This document shows positions 46,103 to 54,945 of a stretch of 64,000 nt of DNA, piece after piece. Below the pieces are notes generated by a model, which searched no databases, was not told the DNA's origin, and saw only the letters and a program-made list of their open reading frames with translations. The stretch's first letter is position 1, and every line of letters starts with the position of its first letter. The stretch spans positions 1 through 64,000 of the forward strand of contig JABAAL010000041.1 of the NCBI GenBank assembly GCA_014238785.1. The letters are read 5' to 3'. The translations under genes and the position numbers were made by a program. This DNA comes from Phycisphaerales bacterium (GTDB lineage: Bacteria; Planctomycetota; Phycisphaerae; Phycisphaerales; SM1A02).

Positions 46103-47455
46103 TTAATTTGGGTGGTCAGGATGATCAGGATGCTCAGGCTTGGCTGAATCGACATCCTTGCCAAGAGCCTTAGCAACCGATTCTTTCAAGTCTTTTAGCA
46201 TGGCTTCACCACCGGCAAATCCAGAATGCTGGCTACTTATCGAACCATCAGGGCCAATAATGACTGTAGTTGGAATACCGCTAACACCGTAATTCGAAGT
46301 TAATTTTGAATCGCTACTGCCCATAAGTACTGCTGTAGTGAATTTCTTTTCTGCCCAGAACTTTTTAACTATTGTATCAACCGCATCTTTATCGCCGCGC
46401 TCCCAGACATTAACGGCAAATACGTTTACTTTCCAACCTTCATTCTTTGCCCAAGTATCAAATTCATTGAGGAATGGAAGCCCTTTACGGCATGGCGGAC
46501 ACCAAGTTGCCCAAAAGTCAAGAACAACTACCTGCCCTTTTAAGGATGAAAGTGTTACATCACCCGAGCCGTCCATTTTTGATAATGTAAAATCTGGCGC
46601 TGGCTTCCCTGTAGCAATCTCTTCTGCTGGCGCACTAGCATCAGCTCCTTCTCCATTAAGCATTACTTCTGGCGATATAAGTTCTCGATCACCCGCATCA
46701 AATGTGACTACAGGTGCTTCTTTGAGAAACTCTATAGATGAAATCGCTGAAATTTCCATGGATGGCATACCGGGTTGGCTGATTGTAATGATGCCGCTTT
46801 TTATAACTCCATCTCTGGCGACAGTAATATCAACTGTGCCCATCATTGATTTCAAAGAAATCACGTCGACATCGTTACCTTCATCATCCTTCTCAGTTGT
46901 AACACCAGTTACTTCTATTCCAGGGAATCCCAGGGAAAAAGAAGTAATCCAGTCGTCCATGTCGTCACTGTCTCGAAGCGCAAGCGTCCAAACTCCGGGG
47001 ATTCCACCGCCCCCTGTAACCTCTGTTAACCCCGAGTAGAGGCTATCTGCAGCCAACATGGTATATTTATTATCCAATTGTGATGTCGTCAAATAACATT
47101 TGCCATCACTCCACGTCGCAGACATTTCATCCGCTAAATCAAGTGAGCCGCCTTTTGCACCAACAAGAATTTTTGCTTCTATTACTTCGGCTTCACCACC
47201 CATCATTGAAGGCATTGTCAATGTTATCGATTCTTTAATGCCCTTGGCTTCTTTGTATTTTTTATGCACTTTATCAAAAATGGCTTTTGCTTCTGCAGTA
47301 GCCGATTCATTCGCTGAAGCATCTTTTGCTGGGTGCTCGGGATTATCCGAAGGATGTTCTGATGGATGATCCGGATGTTCAGGTGGAAAATGGTCAGGAT
47401 GCGCCAAAGCAATTGGTGCAATTGAAAGAACAGATAGAATAGCAATGATTTTCAT
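46103..47455 (-). CDS. Secreted TlpA-like thioredoxin with LolA-like domain and His/Pro-rich ends
   Basis: 450 residues from MKIIAILSVL. Signal peptide 1-18 (cut after ALA). Residues 19-45 are a His/Pro/Asp/Glu repeat (HPDHFPPEHPDHP) and the same EHPDHPDHP element closes the protein. Residues about 53-250 resemble the outer-membrane lipoprotein carrier/DUF2092 beta fold. Residues about 284-430 are a TlpA/ResA thioredoxin with FWATWCPPCRKGLPFL (active Cys 319 and 322) and cis-Pro GIPTTVIIG. It is likely a periplasmic disulfide reductase; the His-rich ends could bind metal. Monogenic with own terminator. Confidence 0.82.
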   Translation of the reverse strand: MKIIAILSVLSIAPIALAHPDHFPPEHPDHPSEHPSDNPEHPAKDASANESATAEAKAIFDKVHKKYKEAKGIKESITLTMPSMMGGEAEVIEAKILVGAKGGSLDLADEMSATWSDGKCYLTTSQLDNKYTMLAADSLYSGLTEVTGGGGIPGVWTLALRDSDDMDDWITSFSLGFPGIEVTGVTTEKDDEGNDVDVISLKSMMGTVDITVARDGVIKSGIITISQPGMPSMEISAISSIEFLKEAPVVTFDAGDRELISPEVMLNGEGADASAPAEEIATGKPAPDFTLSKMDGSGDVTLSSLKGQVVVLDFWATWCPPCRKGLPFLNEFDTWAKNEGWKVNVFAVNVWERGDKDAVDTIVKKFWAEKKFTTAVLMGSSDSKLTSNYGVSGIPTTVIIGPDGSISSQHSGFAGGEAMLKDLKESVAKALGKDVDSAKPEHPDHPDHPN

Positions 47456-47515
47456 GTGGAACTCCAATATGAATATGGGGGGTGTTAATGTGACTGCGTA
47501 GAATATCAGAGAACG

Positions 47516-47974
47516 CTATAGGAGTTGCAACATTGCCAAAACCGGCTCTCTCAAGACCGGATGTTCAAATTTTGGCGCAATTTCCGCCAAAGGGGCAAGG
47601 ACAAATCGCCTCGAAGCCACTTCCGGATGAGGAACGCACAAGCCCGGCTCATCAATGATGGCATCTCCGTAAAAGAGCATATCAATGTCTAATGTACGTG
47701 GTCCCCATTTTTCAGCACGTACTCTGCCGTTTGCTACTTCAATTTCGAGGCAAACTTTGAGTAACCTCCTGGGCAACAGGCTTGTCTCAATTTCAATCAC
47801 CATGTTTAGGAACATTGGCTGTGCAATCGCTCCAACTGGATCGGTTTGCATCATCGAACTTTTTGAAAGAACATTAATTTCTTCATGAGCATCAAGGCAC
47901 GCAATTGCGTTTGTTAGATACGATTCTCGGTCGTTGAGGTTGCTGCCGAGCCCAAGAAAAACATGCTTCTGCAT
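47516..47974 (-). CDS. folK: 6-hydroxymethyl-7,8-dihydropterin pyrophosphokinase FolK
   Basis: 152 residues. Family motifs: FLGLGSNLNDRESYLTNAI at the N-terminus and the signature WGPRTLDIDMLFYGD (about 92-106) with the catalytic Asp pair, followed by LCVPHPEVASRRFVLAPLAEIAP. It activates the pterin for folate synthesis. The start codon shares one base with the pncC stop. Folate genes folP/folB are not adjacent. Confidence 0.94.
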   Translation of the reverse strand: MQKHVFLGLGSNLNDRESYLTNAIACLDAHEEINVLSKSSMMQTDPVGAIAQPMFLNMVIEIETSLLPRRLLKVCLEIEVANGRVRAEKWGPRTLDIDMLFYGDAIIDEPGLCVPHPEVASRRFVLAPLAEIAPKFEHPVLREPVLAMLQLL

Positions 47975-48444
47975 TATAAAAGTTTCACGTGCAACATTTG
48001 CAACGCAGCCTTAGCGGCTTGCTCTTGTATTTCTTCTCTATTACCCGTAAATAAAAATCGAGTAACTTCGATTCCACTCTGTATTGCGCACCCAACAAAA
48101 ACTGTGCCGACCGGTTTTTCCTCCGTTCCACCATCTGGGCCTGCGATGCCTGTAGTGCTTAGCGCGACGGTAGCACCGCTTTGTCTTCTTGCTCCCTGAC
48201 ACATTGCTTCCGCTACTTGCGATGAAACTGCGCCATGCGCTTGCAACATTTCTTCAGGGATGCCAAGTTGACTCGTCTTCATTGCATTTGAGTAGGTCAC
48301 CCATCCGCCTTCGTACCACGTGCTCGCTCCAGCAATTTCAGTTATGTATTTTGCAATAAGTCCACCTGTGCAAGATTCCGCTGTTACAACTTTGCAACCA
48401 GAATCGCCGAGCAATCGACTGATGGCTTCTGCATCCGTTGTCAT
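47974..48444 (-). CDS. pncC: CinA C-terminal domain / nicotinamide-nucleotide amidase
   Basis: 156 residues, the CinA C-terminal domain alone. Motifs: VTAESCTGGLIAKYITEIAG (Ser in the active site), YEGGWVTYSNAMKTSQLGIP, and TTGIAGPDGGTEEKPVGTV. It deamidates NMN in NAD recycling. It overlaps the solute-binding protein gene by 4 bases and folK by 1 base. Confidence 0.93.
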   Translation of the reverse strand: MTTDAEAISRLLGDSGCKVVTAESCTGGLIAKYITEIAGASTWYEGGWVTYSNAMKTSQLGIPEEMLQAHGAVSSQVAEAMCQGARRQSGATVALSTTGIAGPDGGTEEKPVGTVFVGCAIQSGIEVTRFLFTGNREEIQEQAAKAALQMLHVKLL

Positions 48445-49988
48445 GGTGTATGCATCCCGACAATGAGTGTGTATTGCCGTTTAAAAAACTCAGCAGTCTC
48501 TCGCTTAAGCGCATCACTTCCGTAATCTTCAGGATGCCACAAACCATCATCAATCCACTGATCTCGCAACCAGCCATACTTTAAAGTTTTACGGTTATCT
48601 GGCGTAGCCATTGAGAGTTCCCCTCCAGTATTTGTAGGAATCATAGGCATTGCATCAAAAGCAAGAAGCATCGCTTTCAAATCAAAATCAGTAACATCTT
48701 CTGCAGTCACAATAGCTGCCGTATCAGGATAATGAGGATGATGCACAATCGTCTCCCATGCACGCATGAGCACTTCGTGGTTGTCCATTGCCATAGCACT
48801 AAAAATCGGTGCAATGAATGCACGCATATTTCGATCTGGATACGGCGCTGGCCTTGCCGTCTCGTAGGGGTTTATTTGATCAACCATTCTTCCTATGTAT
48901 TTTGCGTACATCTCGCGGCGAACAGGCATACGACGCAATTCAAACCTTTCGGGGCCTAAGTCATCGTCAACTTCATCATTAATTTCAAATTGCCAAAGAG
49001 CCTGCGCTTCTTTTGTCATTCCATAGGTAATGAAACGAACCGCCATTTCTTTATTGGGCGCACCACGCAACAAAGAAATTGGATCTGGATCAATCATAGT
49101 TGCGCGCGGCGGATCGATATATCCAACACGATCACCCCCACCGCTGCTTTTTACTGCCTGGGCTTGATACCGACCATAAAAATCGATTGAGACACCCATA
49201 GCAGCATCGCCTTGACTGACATCCGCAGGCGGCTTTAAACTGCTCGCAGAAAAGTACCGAGCGTTCGCAGCGGCTCTGCGCAAAACCTGCCAACCGCGGT
49301 CCCAGCCGAGATTTTTTAGAATCGCCTCAAATGCAGTTGTCACGGACCCCGATTGCGCAGGATTCACCAGTGCTAGTTTTCCAAAGAGTGCAGGATTACA
49401 AAGTGCTTCCCACGTTCTTGGCGATTCAATTTCTAAATCAGCAAGGACTTCGTTGTTATACACAATCCCAAAGCCAGAAAGTGCTAGCCCATGCCAGTAT
49501 CCCTCAGAGTCATAAATTGTTATATCACCGATGCTATTTTCGCCGTAGACTTCATGCAGTATTTCTTTGTTGATAGTTGCAGGAACGCTGATAGTTGTTG
49601 AACTTTCTTCACCATCAATCGTTACTGTAATTGTTTTTTTTAGTACACCATGTTCGTATGAGCCACCCCCAAATACAAGGTCTGCTTCGCCGCCGGGTTC
49701 TTTGCCTGTTTCCAAGGCGTGCTTGTATTGCGAAATCAACATCCTGCGAATTTCACTCGTGCCGCCGGGAACTGACCAAACAACTTGCGCAGGTTCGCCG
49801 TATATTTTCTTATGCCACTTTGCAAAGCCCCTCGCAAATTCGTGCCGAATTTGTTCATTATGCGGAGTGATAATAATTACTTGCGCTGTACCTTTTGGCA
49901 CTTTTGCAAAATCACCTTGAAAAAATAACGGTACACCAAACAAGACAGCAAGACAAAAACCGATTATAAAAACGGCTGGTTTGTTCAT
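48441..49988 (-). CDS. Orphan extracellular solute-binding protein (Fe3+ ABC type)
   Basis: 515 residues, larger than the usual 330-350. An N-terminal hydrophobic anchor (about 5-23) has no clear lipobox. The body is a type II periplasmic binding fold: VIIITPHNEQIRHEFARGF, WSVPGGTSEIRR, GHGLALSGFGIVYNNEVL-like hinge (WHGLALSGFGIVYNNEVLA), PRTWEALCNPALFGKLALVN and PDPISLLRGAPNKEMAVRFI, close to iron and spermidine/thiamine binding proteins. No permease or ATPase gene is near. Partner genes pyrF, pncC and folK overlap it, so it is cotranscribed with housekeeping genes. Ligand unknown. Confidence 0.85.
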   Translation of the reverse strand: MNKPAVFIIGFCLAVLFGVPLFFQGDFAKVPKGTAQVIIITPHNEQIRHEFARGFAKWHKKIYGEPAQVVWSVPGGTSEIRRMLISQYKHALETGKEPGGEADLVFGGGSYEHGVLKKTITVTIDGEESSTTISVPATINKEILHEVYGENSIGDITIYDSEGYWHGLALSGFGIVYNNEVLADLEIESPRTWEALCNPALFGKLALVNPAQSGSVTTAFEAILKNLGWDRGWQVLRRAAANARYFSASSLKPPADVSQGDAAMGVSIDFYGRYQAQAVKSSGGGDRVGYIDPPRATMIDPDPISLLRGAPNKEMAVRFITYGMTKEAQALWQFEINDEVDDDLGPERFELRRMPVRREMYAKYIGRMVDQINPYETARPAPYPDRNMRAFIAPIFSAMAMDNHEVLMRAWETIVHHPHYPDTAAIVTAEDVTDFDLKAMLLAFDAMPMIPTNTGGELSMATPDNRKTLKYGWLRDQWIDDGLWHPEDYGSDALKRETAEFFKRQYTLIVGMHTP

Positions 49989-50842
49989 GTTGCGTTACCC
50001 TGCAGTTCATGTGCCAGTTGCGTTGCCGCTTCAGCAATATCGCTCTGCCAATCTGTTTTTAGCGTCGGGTAGATAACACTTCGACTTGCCGTTGCAAGGG
50101 CACCATGACCGTCTCCGAAGCATGTTGCAATCCTTCCCGTGGTTGCGCCCTGTGCGCCGATACCAGGCATCAAAAATATTTGATGCGGCATCCGTTGTCG
50201 TAGTTCACTTGCTTCTTCCGCTTTAGTAGCACCAACAACAGCGCCCAAACTACTCCACCCCTTGTTGCCCATATATTTTTCGCCGCACGTTGCGAGCAAA
50301 TCAGCGATGGATTCCGCAACACTACGACCATCAAGCAATGGTTGCTTTTGGATAGCGTCCCCACTTGGATTTGATGTTCGCGCAAGACAAAACACGCCAA
50401 GCCCCGCATCCAAAAATGGGTCAATGCCATCCATGCCAAGATACGGGTTCACGGTAATCCAATCACAAGGCCCATCAGCGGTTGCTGCAGCTGCATAATG
50501 CTCAGCGCTTATTCCAATATCACCTCGTTTTGCATCAAGAATTACTTGCAACCCCTGCTCGCTTGCCTGCTGACGAAGATCCCCAAGTAACGTCACGCCC
50601 TTTGCACCAAGGCGTTCAAAACACGCTGATTGAAACTTGAGTGCAGCGGCAATTCCTGTGACTGCATCGATTGTGCCTTCGCAAAATATCTTGAAGGCTT
50701 CCAACGCGTTAAAACCTTGCAATTCAGTCGGCATTTTTTGATAGACAGGATCAAGCCCAACACAAAGGGGTGCCCCGACTTGATCAATTGCATTGCAAAG
50801 TCTATCTGCGGGATGAGTTACACTTGTCATACTGTGCATCAT
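49985..50842 (-). CDS. pyrF: Orotidine 5'-phosphate decarboxylase, type 2
   Basis: 285 residues from the ATG at 50842, which has GGGGA 8 bases upstream; ATGs at 50839 and 50830 also fit. Long form of the TIM-barrel enzyme with PLCVGLDP, the catalytic VILDAKRGDIG, ITVNPYLGMDGI and LMPGIGAQGA. It makes UMP. The stop overlaps the next gene start by 4 bases. Only 15 bases separate it from the divergent DUF971 gene. Confidence 0.93.
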   Translation of the reverse strand: MMHSMTSVTHPADRLCNAIDQVGAPLCVGLDPVYQKMPTELQGFNALEAFKIFCEGTIDAVTGIAAALKFQSACFERLGAKGVTLLGDLRQQASEQGLQVILDAKRGDIGISAEHYAAAATADGPCDWITVNPYLGMDGIDPFLDAGLGVFCLARTSNPSGDAIQKQPLLDGRSVAESIADLLATCGEKYMGNKGWSSLGAVVGATKAEEASELRQRMPHQIFLMPGIGAQGATTGRIATCFGDGHGALATASRSVIYPTLKTDWQSDIAEAATQLAHELQGNAT

Positions 50843-50857
50843 AGTAGAATCCCCGAT

Positions 50858-51175
50858 ATGACCGCTGTTCCTACACATCTTGACTTACAACGCGAACGCG
50901 GTTTACACATCGAATGGAATGATGGCCTTACCGTTTTTTACTCTGTTGCACTGCTAAGGCGGATGTCGCCTTCTGCTGATTCAATCGCAACCAGAGAAGA
51001 TCTCGACCAAAATCCATTAGCAATTTTACCTTCAACATACAACGAACCATTGACAATCAAAGATATAGAACTTGTTGGCAATTATGCGGTTCGCTTTACG
51101 TTTTCAGATGGACACACCGCAGGTATTTACTCCTGGGAATATTTACAAAGTTTAAAACCAGCAGAAAATGAATAA
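50858..51175 (+). CDS. DUF971 (gamma-butyrobetaine hydroxylase N-terminal-like) protein
   Basis: 105 residues from MTAVPTHLDLQRERG. It carries the small beta domain found at the N-terminus of gamma-butyrobetaine hydroxylases and as a separate protein next to Fe-S or ubiquinone genes: GLHIEWNDG, LRRMSPSAD, and VRFTFSDGHTAGIYSWEYL. Cys and His ligands of the related zinc motif are not conserved here. Function unknown. It overlaps the thioesterase gene by 8 bases. Confidence 0.85.
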   Translation: MTAVPTHLDLQRERGLHIEWNDGLTVFYSVALLRRMSPSADSIATREDLDQNPLAILPSTYNEPLTIKDIELVGNYAVRFTFSDGHTAGIYSWEYLQSLKPAENE

Positions 51176-51662
51176 ATTACTTGTCGAACCAATTGCATCT
51201 AGTGTCGCCATCGATAGCGTGCTGCATCCAAATCCATTTCAATGCAAGCTGAGTGTATTGCCCCACCAAACGAGCAACGAAGTGAATCATGTAAATAATA
51301 TTGAATATCTAAAATGGATCGACAAAGCGGCGCAACTCCATTGCGATGCATGTGGATGGACTAGGGATTCATTACTCGCATCCAACCTTATGTGGTTTGT
51401 TGGCAGGCATGAAATTGATTACCGTGCAGAGACAACTTCCGAAGATGATTTATTGCTCTCGACTTGGGTAGACGATGTAAGAAGAGTGAAGTCTTGGCGA
51501 ACAACTCAAATTCACTCGCTTGGCAAAACGCAAAAACTGATTTGCCAATGCAAAACACTCTGGGTTCTTGTTGATTTACAAACAAGACGTCCAGTGCCTG
51601 TTCCTGAGGCTATGGCGATTGCGTTCCAGCCATTGACCGCACCGAGGCTTGCGCAATCATGA
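51168..51662 (+). CDS. Hotdog-fold acyl-CoA thioesterase family protein
   Basis: 164 residues of the 4-hydroxybenzoyl-CoA thioesterase type. NEVNHVNNIEYLKWIDKA (about 37-54) matches the hotdog helix motif GHVNN-x-x-Y; a WFVGRHEIDYRAETTSEDDL strand region and CQCKTLWVLVDLQTRRPVPVP follow. The substrate could be a fatty acyl-ACP or acyl-CoA. It sits between DUF971 and a glycosyltransferase gene, overlapping both. Confidence 0.83.
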   Translation: MNKLLVEPIASSVAIDSVLHPNPFQCKLSVLPHQTSNEVNHVNNIEYLKWIDKAAQLHCDACGWTRDSLLASNLMWFVGRHEIDYRAETTSEDDLLLSTWVDDVRRVKSWRTTQIHSLGKTQKLICQCKTLWVLVDLQTRRPVPVPEAMAIAFQPLTAPRLAQS

Positions 51663-52678
51663 CCGTCGCAATGATTATGTCTAAGGATCGCCTTGAGCAA
51701 GAGCACGCGATGTTCGATCGTTTAGTCGTTGGACTTCTTGACGAAGGAGACCAAGTGATTCGTGTTGTTCCTGAGTCTCAAACTGAGAGTTTGCCAAGCT
51801 ATGAAACTACGGTTACATTTGCAAAATGCATAGAAACTCCAATGCCCGTTTCAAGAATGCTTCGAAATAAACGACGCGAAAATATTGAAGAATTGTTTAC
51901 AAAGCATGAAGTATCAACAATTGTTGGGTACGGCAAAGATGCTATGAAGCTTGCCCTTGACGTTGCAGATAACCTTGATGCGAGAGTAATGTGTGAAGTT
52001 ATATCAATGAAAGATGCAATCAGCGTAAAAAATAAAACGCCTATTTGCCGCTGGCTTGCTGCAACTCCTTCCATCGAACAGGAAATTGCAAGGCGAGTGG
52101 GTATTGAACGTGCTGCGCTGGTACCCCTTGGCGTTACAAATCATAATTCAAAAACAAAAGATTATGATGCTCATAACACTTGCGTTGTCGTTCTTGACGC
52201 AGCAGGCAATAGTAAAAATACGTATAAAATTCTCGAATCACTTACGTTGTTTCCAAACATTCACGTATTTCTTGAGTTGGCAGGAAACCATCAACAACGA
52301 ATTTGGAAGCAAATTCGCCAACTTAAGATGCATGACCGAGTAACTTGTTTACGCGATGCAAGTGCGCTTCGCTTACTTGTTGCCCAAGCAGACCTTGTCG
52401 TACTCCCATCGGCGACCATGCCCATCCGTACGGTGCTCCTTGAAGCGATGCTAAATGGCGTTCCAATCCTTGCAACCCAAATGCAAGGATTCGACATGCT
52501 CATCGATGAAGAAACCGCAATCATCGCACACGACTCTTGGGGAAACGGGCTCTCAATACTTCTAGATGACCCCTCAATTAGCCATCGAATTGGCACACTT
52601 GGATCTGAGTTAATAGCGCAAAAATACGGCTCAGCGGTTCAAATCGCCGCTTTCGAAGCCGCATGTACCCTATATTAA
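51659..52678 (+). CDS. GT-B glycosyltransferase (GT4-like)
   Basis: 339 residues. The C-terminal Rossmann half carries the glycosyltransferase group 1 pattern: NTYKILESLTLFPNIHVFLE, MHDRVTCLRDASALRLLVAQADLVVLPS and a donor-site region VLLEAMLNGVPILATQMQG, where the usual E-x7-E is only partly kept. The N-terminal acceptor half is diverged. Acceptor and donor unknown. It overlaps the thioesterase gene by 4 bases and ends before a terminator. Confidence 0.82.
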   Translation: MTVAMIMSKDRLEQEHAMFDRLVVGLLDEGDQVIRVVPESQTESLPSYETTVTFAKCIETPMPVSRMLRNKRRENIEELFTKHEVSTIVGYGKDAMKLALDVADNLDARVMCEVISMKDAISVKNKTPICRWLAATPSIEQEIARRVGIERAALVPLGVTNHNSKTKDYDAHNTCVVVLDAAGNSKNTYKILESLTLFPNIHVFLELAGNHQQRIWKQIRQLKMHDRVTCLRDASALRLLVAQADLVVLPSATMPIRTVLLEAMLNGVPILATQMQGFDMLIDEETAIIAHDSWGNGLSILLDDPSISHRIGTLGSELIAQKYGSAVQIAAFEAACTLY

Positions 52679-52736
52679 CTTTCGCTCATGGTTCTATTAA
52701 TAATCGACCGAGATAGATTGCATCTTTCTCCCCTCC

Positions 52737-52780
52737 GCCTCGTCGGCGCTGCTTTTGCTTTGTCGACGGGGCCTTTTTTT
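52737..52780 (+). terminator. Intrinsic terminator after the glycosyltransferase
   Basis: Stem GCCTCGTCG (52737-52745) with CGACGGGGC (52764-52772), 9 pairs including one G-T, an 18-base loop, then seven Ts. Confidence 0.85.
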
Positions 52781-52841
52781 GCCCATAGCCTACAAAGCAA
52801 AACCCACAGAGAAGGGTATCTGAAATTTTTAAAAAATAGAC

Positions 52842-53990
52842 TCAGGAAAGCAATGTTTTGAGTGTGGTGAGACCAAGCTCGAGTTTATCTTCTGGAACGG
52901 CAAAACTGAGTCTAAAGTGGGTGTCATGTTTTGAAAAAACATCGCCTTGAATCACAAGCACGTCATTCTCTATTGCCTTTGAAATAAATTCCATTCCGCA
53001 CATGTTGTGCCCTGTTGGAATTTTTGGAAAGGCGTAAAACGCACCTTCTGGAATTACCAATTCCGTCACATCTCCAAGAAAATCAATAACCATATCACGC
53101 CGTCGCGCAAAACGTTCAATCAATGGCGAAAGGTCAATGTCGTACGCACCAACAAGTGCGTGTTGAAGCACCGATGGCGCGCAAACAAATGTCTGTTGCT
53201 TTATTTTAAGCATTCCATCAATGAGTGCCTTTGGGCCCGCTGCATATCCCATCCGCCAACCAGTACACCCATACGTCTTGCCATACCCTCGAATGACAAG
53301 CACGTCAGCGTTTGTTGCTGCGGGGCTCGCATGTTGAGTAGGAGGAAATACAAACTCATCATATATTTCATCTGTAATTAACAAGATGCCTTTGTCTTGG
53401 CAGAGTAATGCAATGTCAGCTACTTCTTGCGCGGTTAATACAACGCCCGTTGGGTTCGCAGGCGAATTTAACAAAACAGCTTTTGTTTTATCCGTAATAC
53501 AAGGCGCAATTCGCTCCGCTGTCATTCGAAAGTCTGGATATGTATCACATAACACCGCTTTGGCTTCAGCAATACGTGCAAGAGTTGGGTAAATGACAAA
53601 ATACGGATCTGGAATAATTATCTCATCGCCTGGACCTAAAATCGTAAGACATGCGAGTGTCAATGCGCCAGCAGTCCCCGAAGTTACCATTGCGGCATGA
53701 TGCGATCCTTCATCGAATTTCCATCCGTATTGCGTATGTAATCTAGTATGAATAGAGTCGAGTAAACAAGGATCACCTGCTGTTTGCGTATAGCCGTTTT
53801 TGTCTGAGAGAATCGCATCAATCGCAGCTTGCTTGATGGAATCGGGAACTAAAAAATCAGGCTGCCCAATGGACAAATTAATGGGGTCTTCGCATGCTTG
53901 CGCAAGCGCCCATACACGCCGTATCCCAGAAGTTTCAATGTCTTGTACGCGATTAGATAGCAGACGCTCAATGTCAAGCACAGAACCCAA
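52842..53990 (-). CDS. PLP-dependent aminotransferase, class I (aspartate-type)
   Basis: 382 residues, fold type I. Motifs: PINLSIGQPDFLVPD, VTSGTAGALTLACL, IIIPDPYFVIYP, LNSPANPTGVV (the Asn-Pro-x-Gly strand), ITDEIYDEF and the PLP-lysine motif GYGKTYGCTGWRMGYA. The PLP Lys is normally in SxSKT; here it is GYGKT. C-terminal FRLSFAVPEDKLELGL binds the carboxylate. Likely aspartate or aromatic transaminase; specificity not resolved. It is the last gene of the moaB-acpS run. Confidence 0.9.
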   Translation of the reverse strand: MGSVLDIERLLSNRVQDIETSGIRRVWALAQACEDPINLSIGQPDFLVPDSIKQAAIDAILSDKNGYTQTAGDPCLLDSIHTRLHTQYGWKFDEGSHHAAMVTSGTAGALTLACLTILGPGDEIIIPDPYFVIYPTLARIAEAKAVLCDTYPDFRMTAERIAPCITDKTKAVLLNSPANPTGVVLTAQEVADIALLCQDKGILLITDEIYDEFVFPPTQHASPAATNADVLVIRGYGKTYGCTGWRMGYAAGPKALIDGMLKIKQQTFVCAPSVLQHALVGAYDIDLSPLIERFARRRDMVIDFLGDVTELVIPEGAFYAFPKIPTGHNMCGMEFISKAIENDVLVIQGDVFSKHDTHFRLSFAVPEDKLELGLTTLKTLLS

Positions 53991-53992
53991 AA

Positions 53993-54229
53993 TTAATTTT
54001 CGCTGCCAGCTTCTTCTACGCCGTCTTCTTCGCCGTCTTCAGTGCTCTTCTTCTTACCAGCAATCTTGATTTTACGACTTCCAACTTTTGGTAAACCGAT
54101 TGGCGAGCCATCTTCTTTGTTGAATTTATCTTCGCCGGCAAGCAATTCAATTCGTTCAGCACGAGTAAGGACGTTGCGGTGTTGGTTAAGACCTGTTGGC
54201 TTTGTTTTCAAACTTCGATGAAGACTCAT
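53993..54229 (-). CDS. PVC-type small basic protein
   Basis: 78 residues from MSLHRSLKTKPTGLNQHRNV; an ATG 9 codons upstream is possible. The block SLHRSLKTK, QHRNVLTRAERIELLAG and GLPKVGSRKIK matches the small basic protein family known from Planctomycetes, Verrucomicrobia and Chlamydiae, so it is a lineage marker. An acidic tail (EDGEEDGVEEAG) follows the basic part. Function is unknown; nucleic acid binding is likely from charge. GGAAAC precedes the ATG. It lies 2 bases from the aminotransferase start. Confidence 0.85.
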   Translation of the reverse strand: MSLHRSLKTKPTGLNQHRNVLTRAERIELLAGEDKFNKEDGSPIGLPKVGSRKIKIAGKKKSTEDGEEDGVEEAGSEN

Positions 54230-54255
54230 AGTTCTGTTTCCTAATTTTTCTCGCA

Positions 54256-54945
54256 TTACTTCTTGTAAAGCGACTGGTAAGCATCCTTTAAGTCGCTTCC
54301 GCGACCTTCATTTGTTTTGGACCATTGCTGCCCGATGGCATAAATATTGGACCGTACATCTGCCGCGTCTGCATCATTCCTATTTGCCGAACCCGGCAAT
54401 GCAATAACACGGTAGAGCCGCGTATTATTGCCAGAAATGGCATATGTTTCAAGTCCTTTTTCCCTACAGAACGTCGCTAATTGCACTGCACCGTCTTTTG
54501 TGGTCTGAATCAGCGTAAAATAGTTGTTTCCAGAGATCCTTGGATCGCTCATAATCGGCCCCCAACTGGAACCAGTACCTTCTGCGTTGGTGTTTGTTGG
54601 TGGTGTTAGCGCTGGACTTGGTGTTAATAGCACCTCTACGAGGTCATTTGATTGAATTTCGGTTACTTCTTCAAACAAGCGTTTCCCGTAGTCTTCTCTT
54701 GCTATATCAGACCCTCGCCGAAATCCCATGGTGTATGAAATCACAATTAAAGCGATGCACACCGCCACAATCACACCAATAGAACCAATAGATATCCGTA
54801 TCGAACTGCCAGGGGTTAACACGTTGTGATCAAGATTGACATCTTCATCGTTGGCAGGCACAGAGCTTTGCGTTAATTTGGGTTTATGCAAGGGCTTGTT
54901 CCCCGAAATTAACTCATACAGTGCAGGACCTTTTTTTCGACTCAT
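54256..54945 (-). CDS. Membrane protein with SPOR-like C-terminal domain
   Basis: 229 residues from MSRKKGPALYELI; the start overlaps the acpS stop by 4 bases, which supports it over an upstream ATG. A cytoplasmic tail of about 55 residues, one membrane helix (ISIGSIGVIVAVCIALIVIS), and an outer region. NNYFTLIQTTKDGAVQLATF near residue 145 and the TRLYRVIALPG strand suggest a SPOR-like peptidoglycan-binding fold, but the match is weak. The opening RKKGPALYELI also occurs on other planctomycete SPOR proteins as I recall. Not firmly assigned. Confidence 0.65.
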   Translation of the reverse strand: MSRKKGPALYELISGNKPLHKPKLTQSSVPANDEDVNLDHNVLTPGSSIRISIGSIGVIVAVCIALIVISYTMGFRRGSDIAREDYGKRLFEEVTEIQSNDLVEVLLTPSPALTPPTNTNAEGTGSSWGPIMSDPRISGNNYFTLIQTTKDGAVQLATFCREKGLETYAISGNNTRLYRVIALPGSANRNDADAADVRSNIYAIGQQWSKTNEGRGSDLKDAYQSLYKK

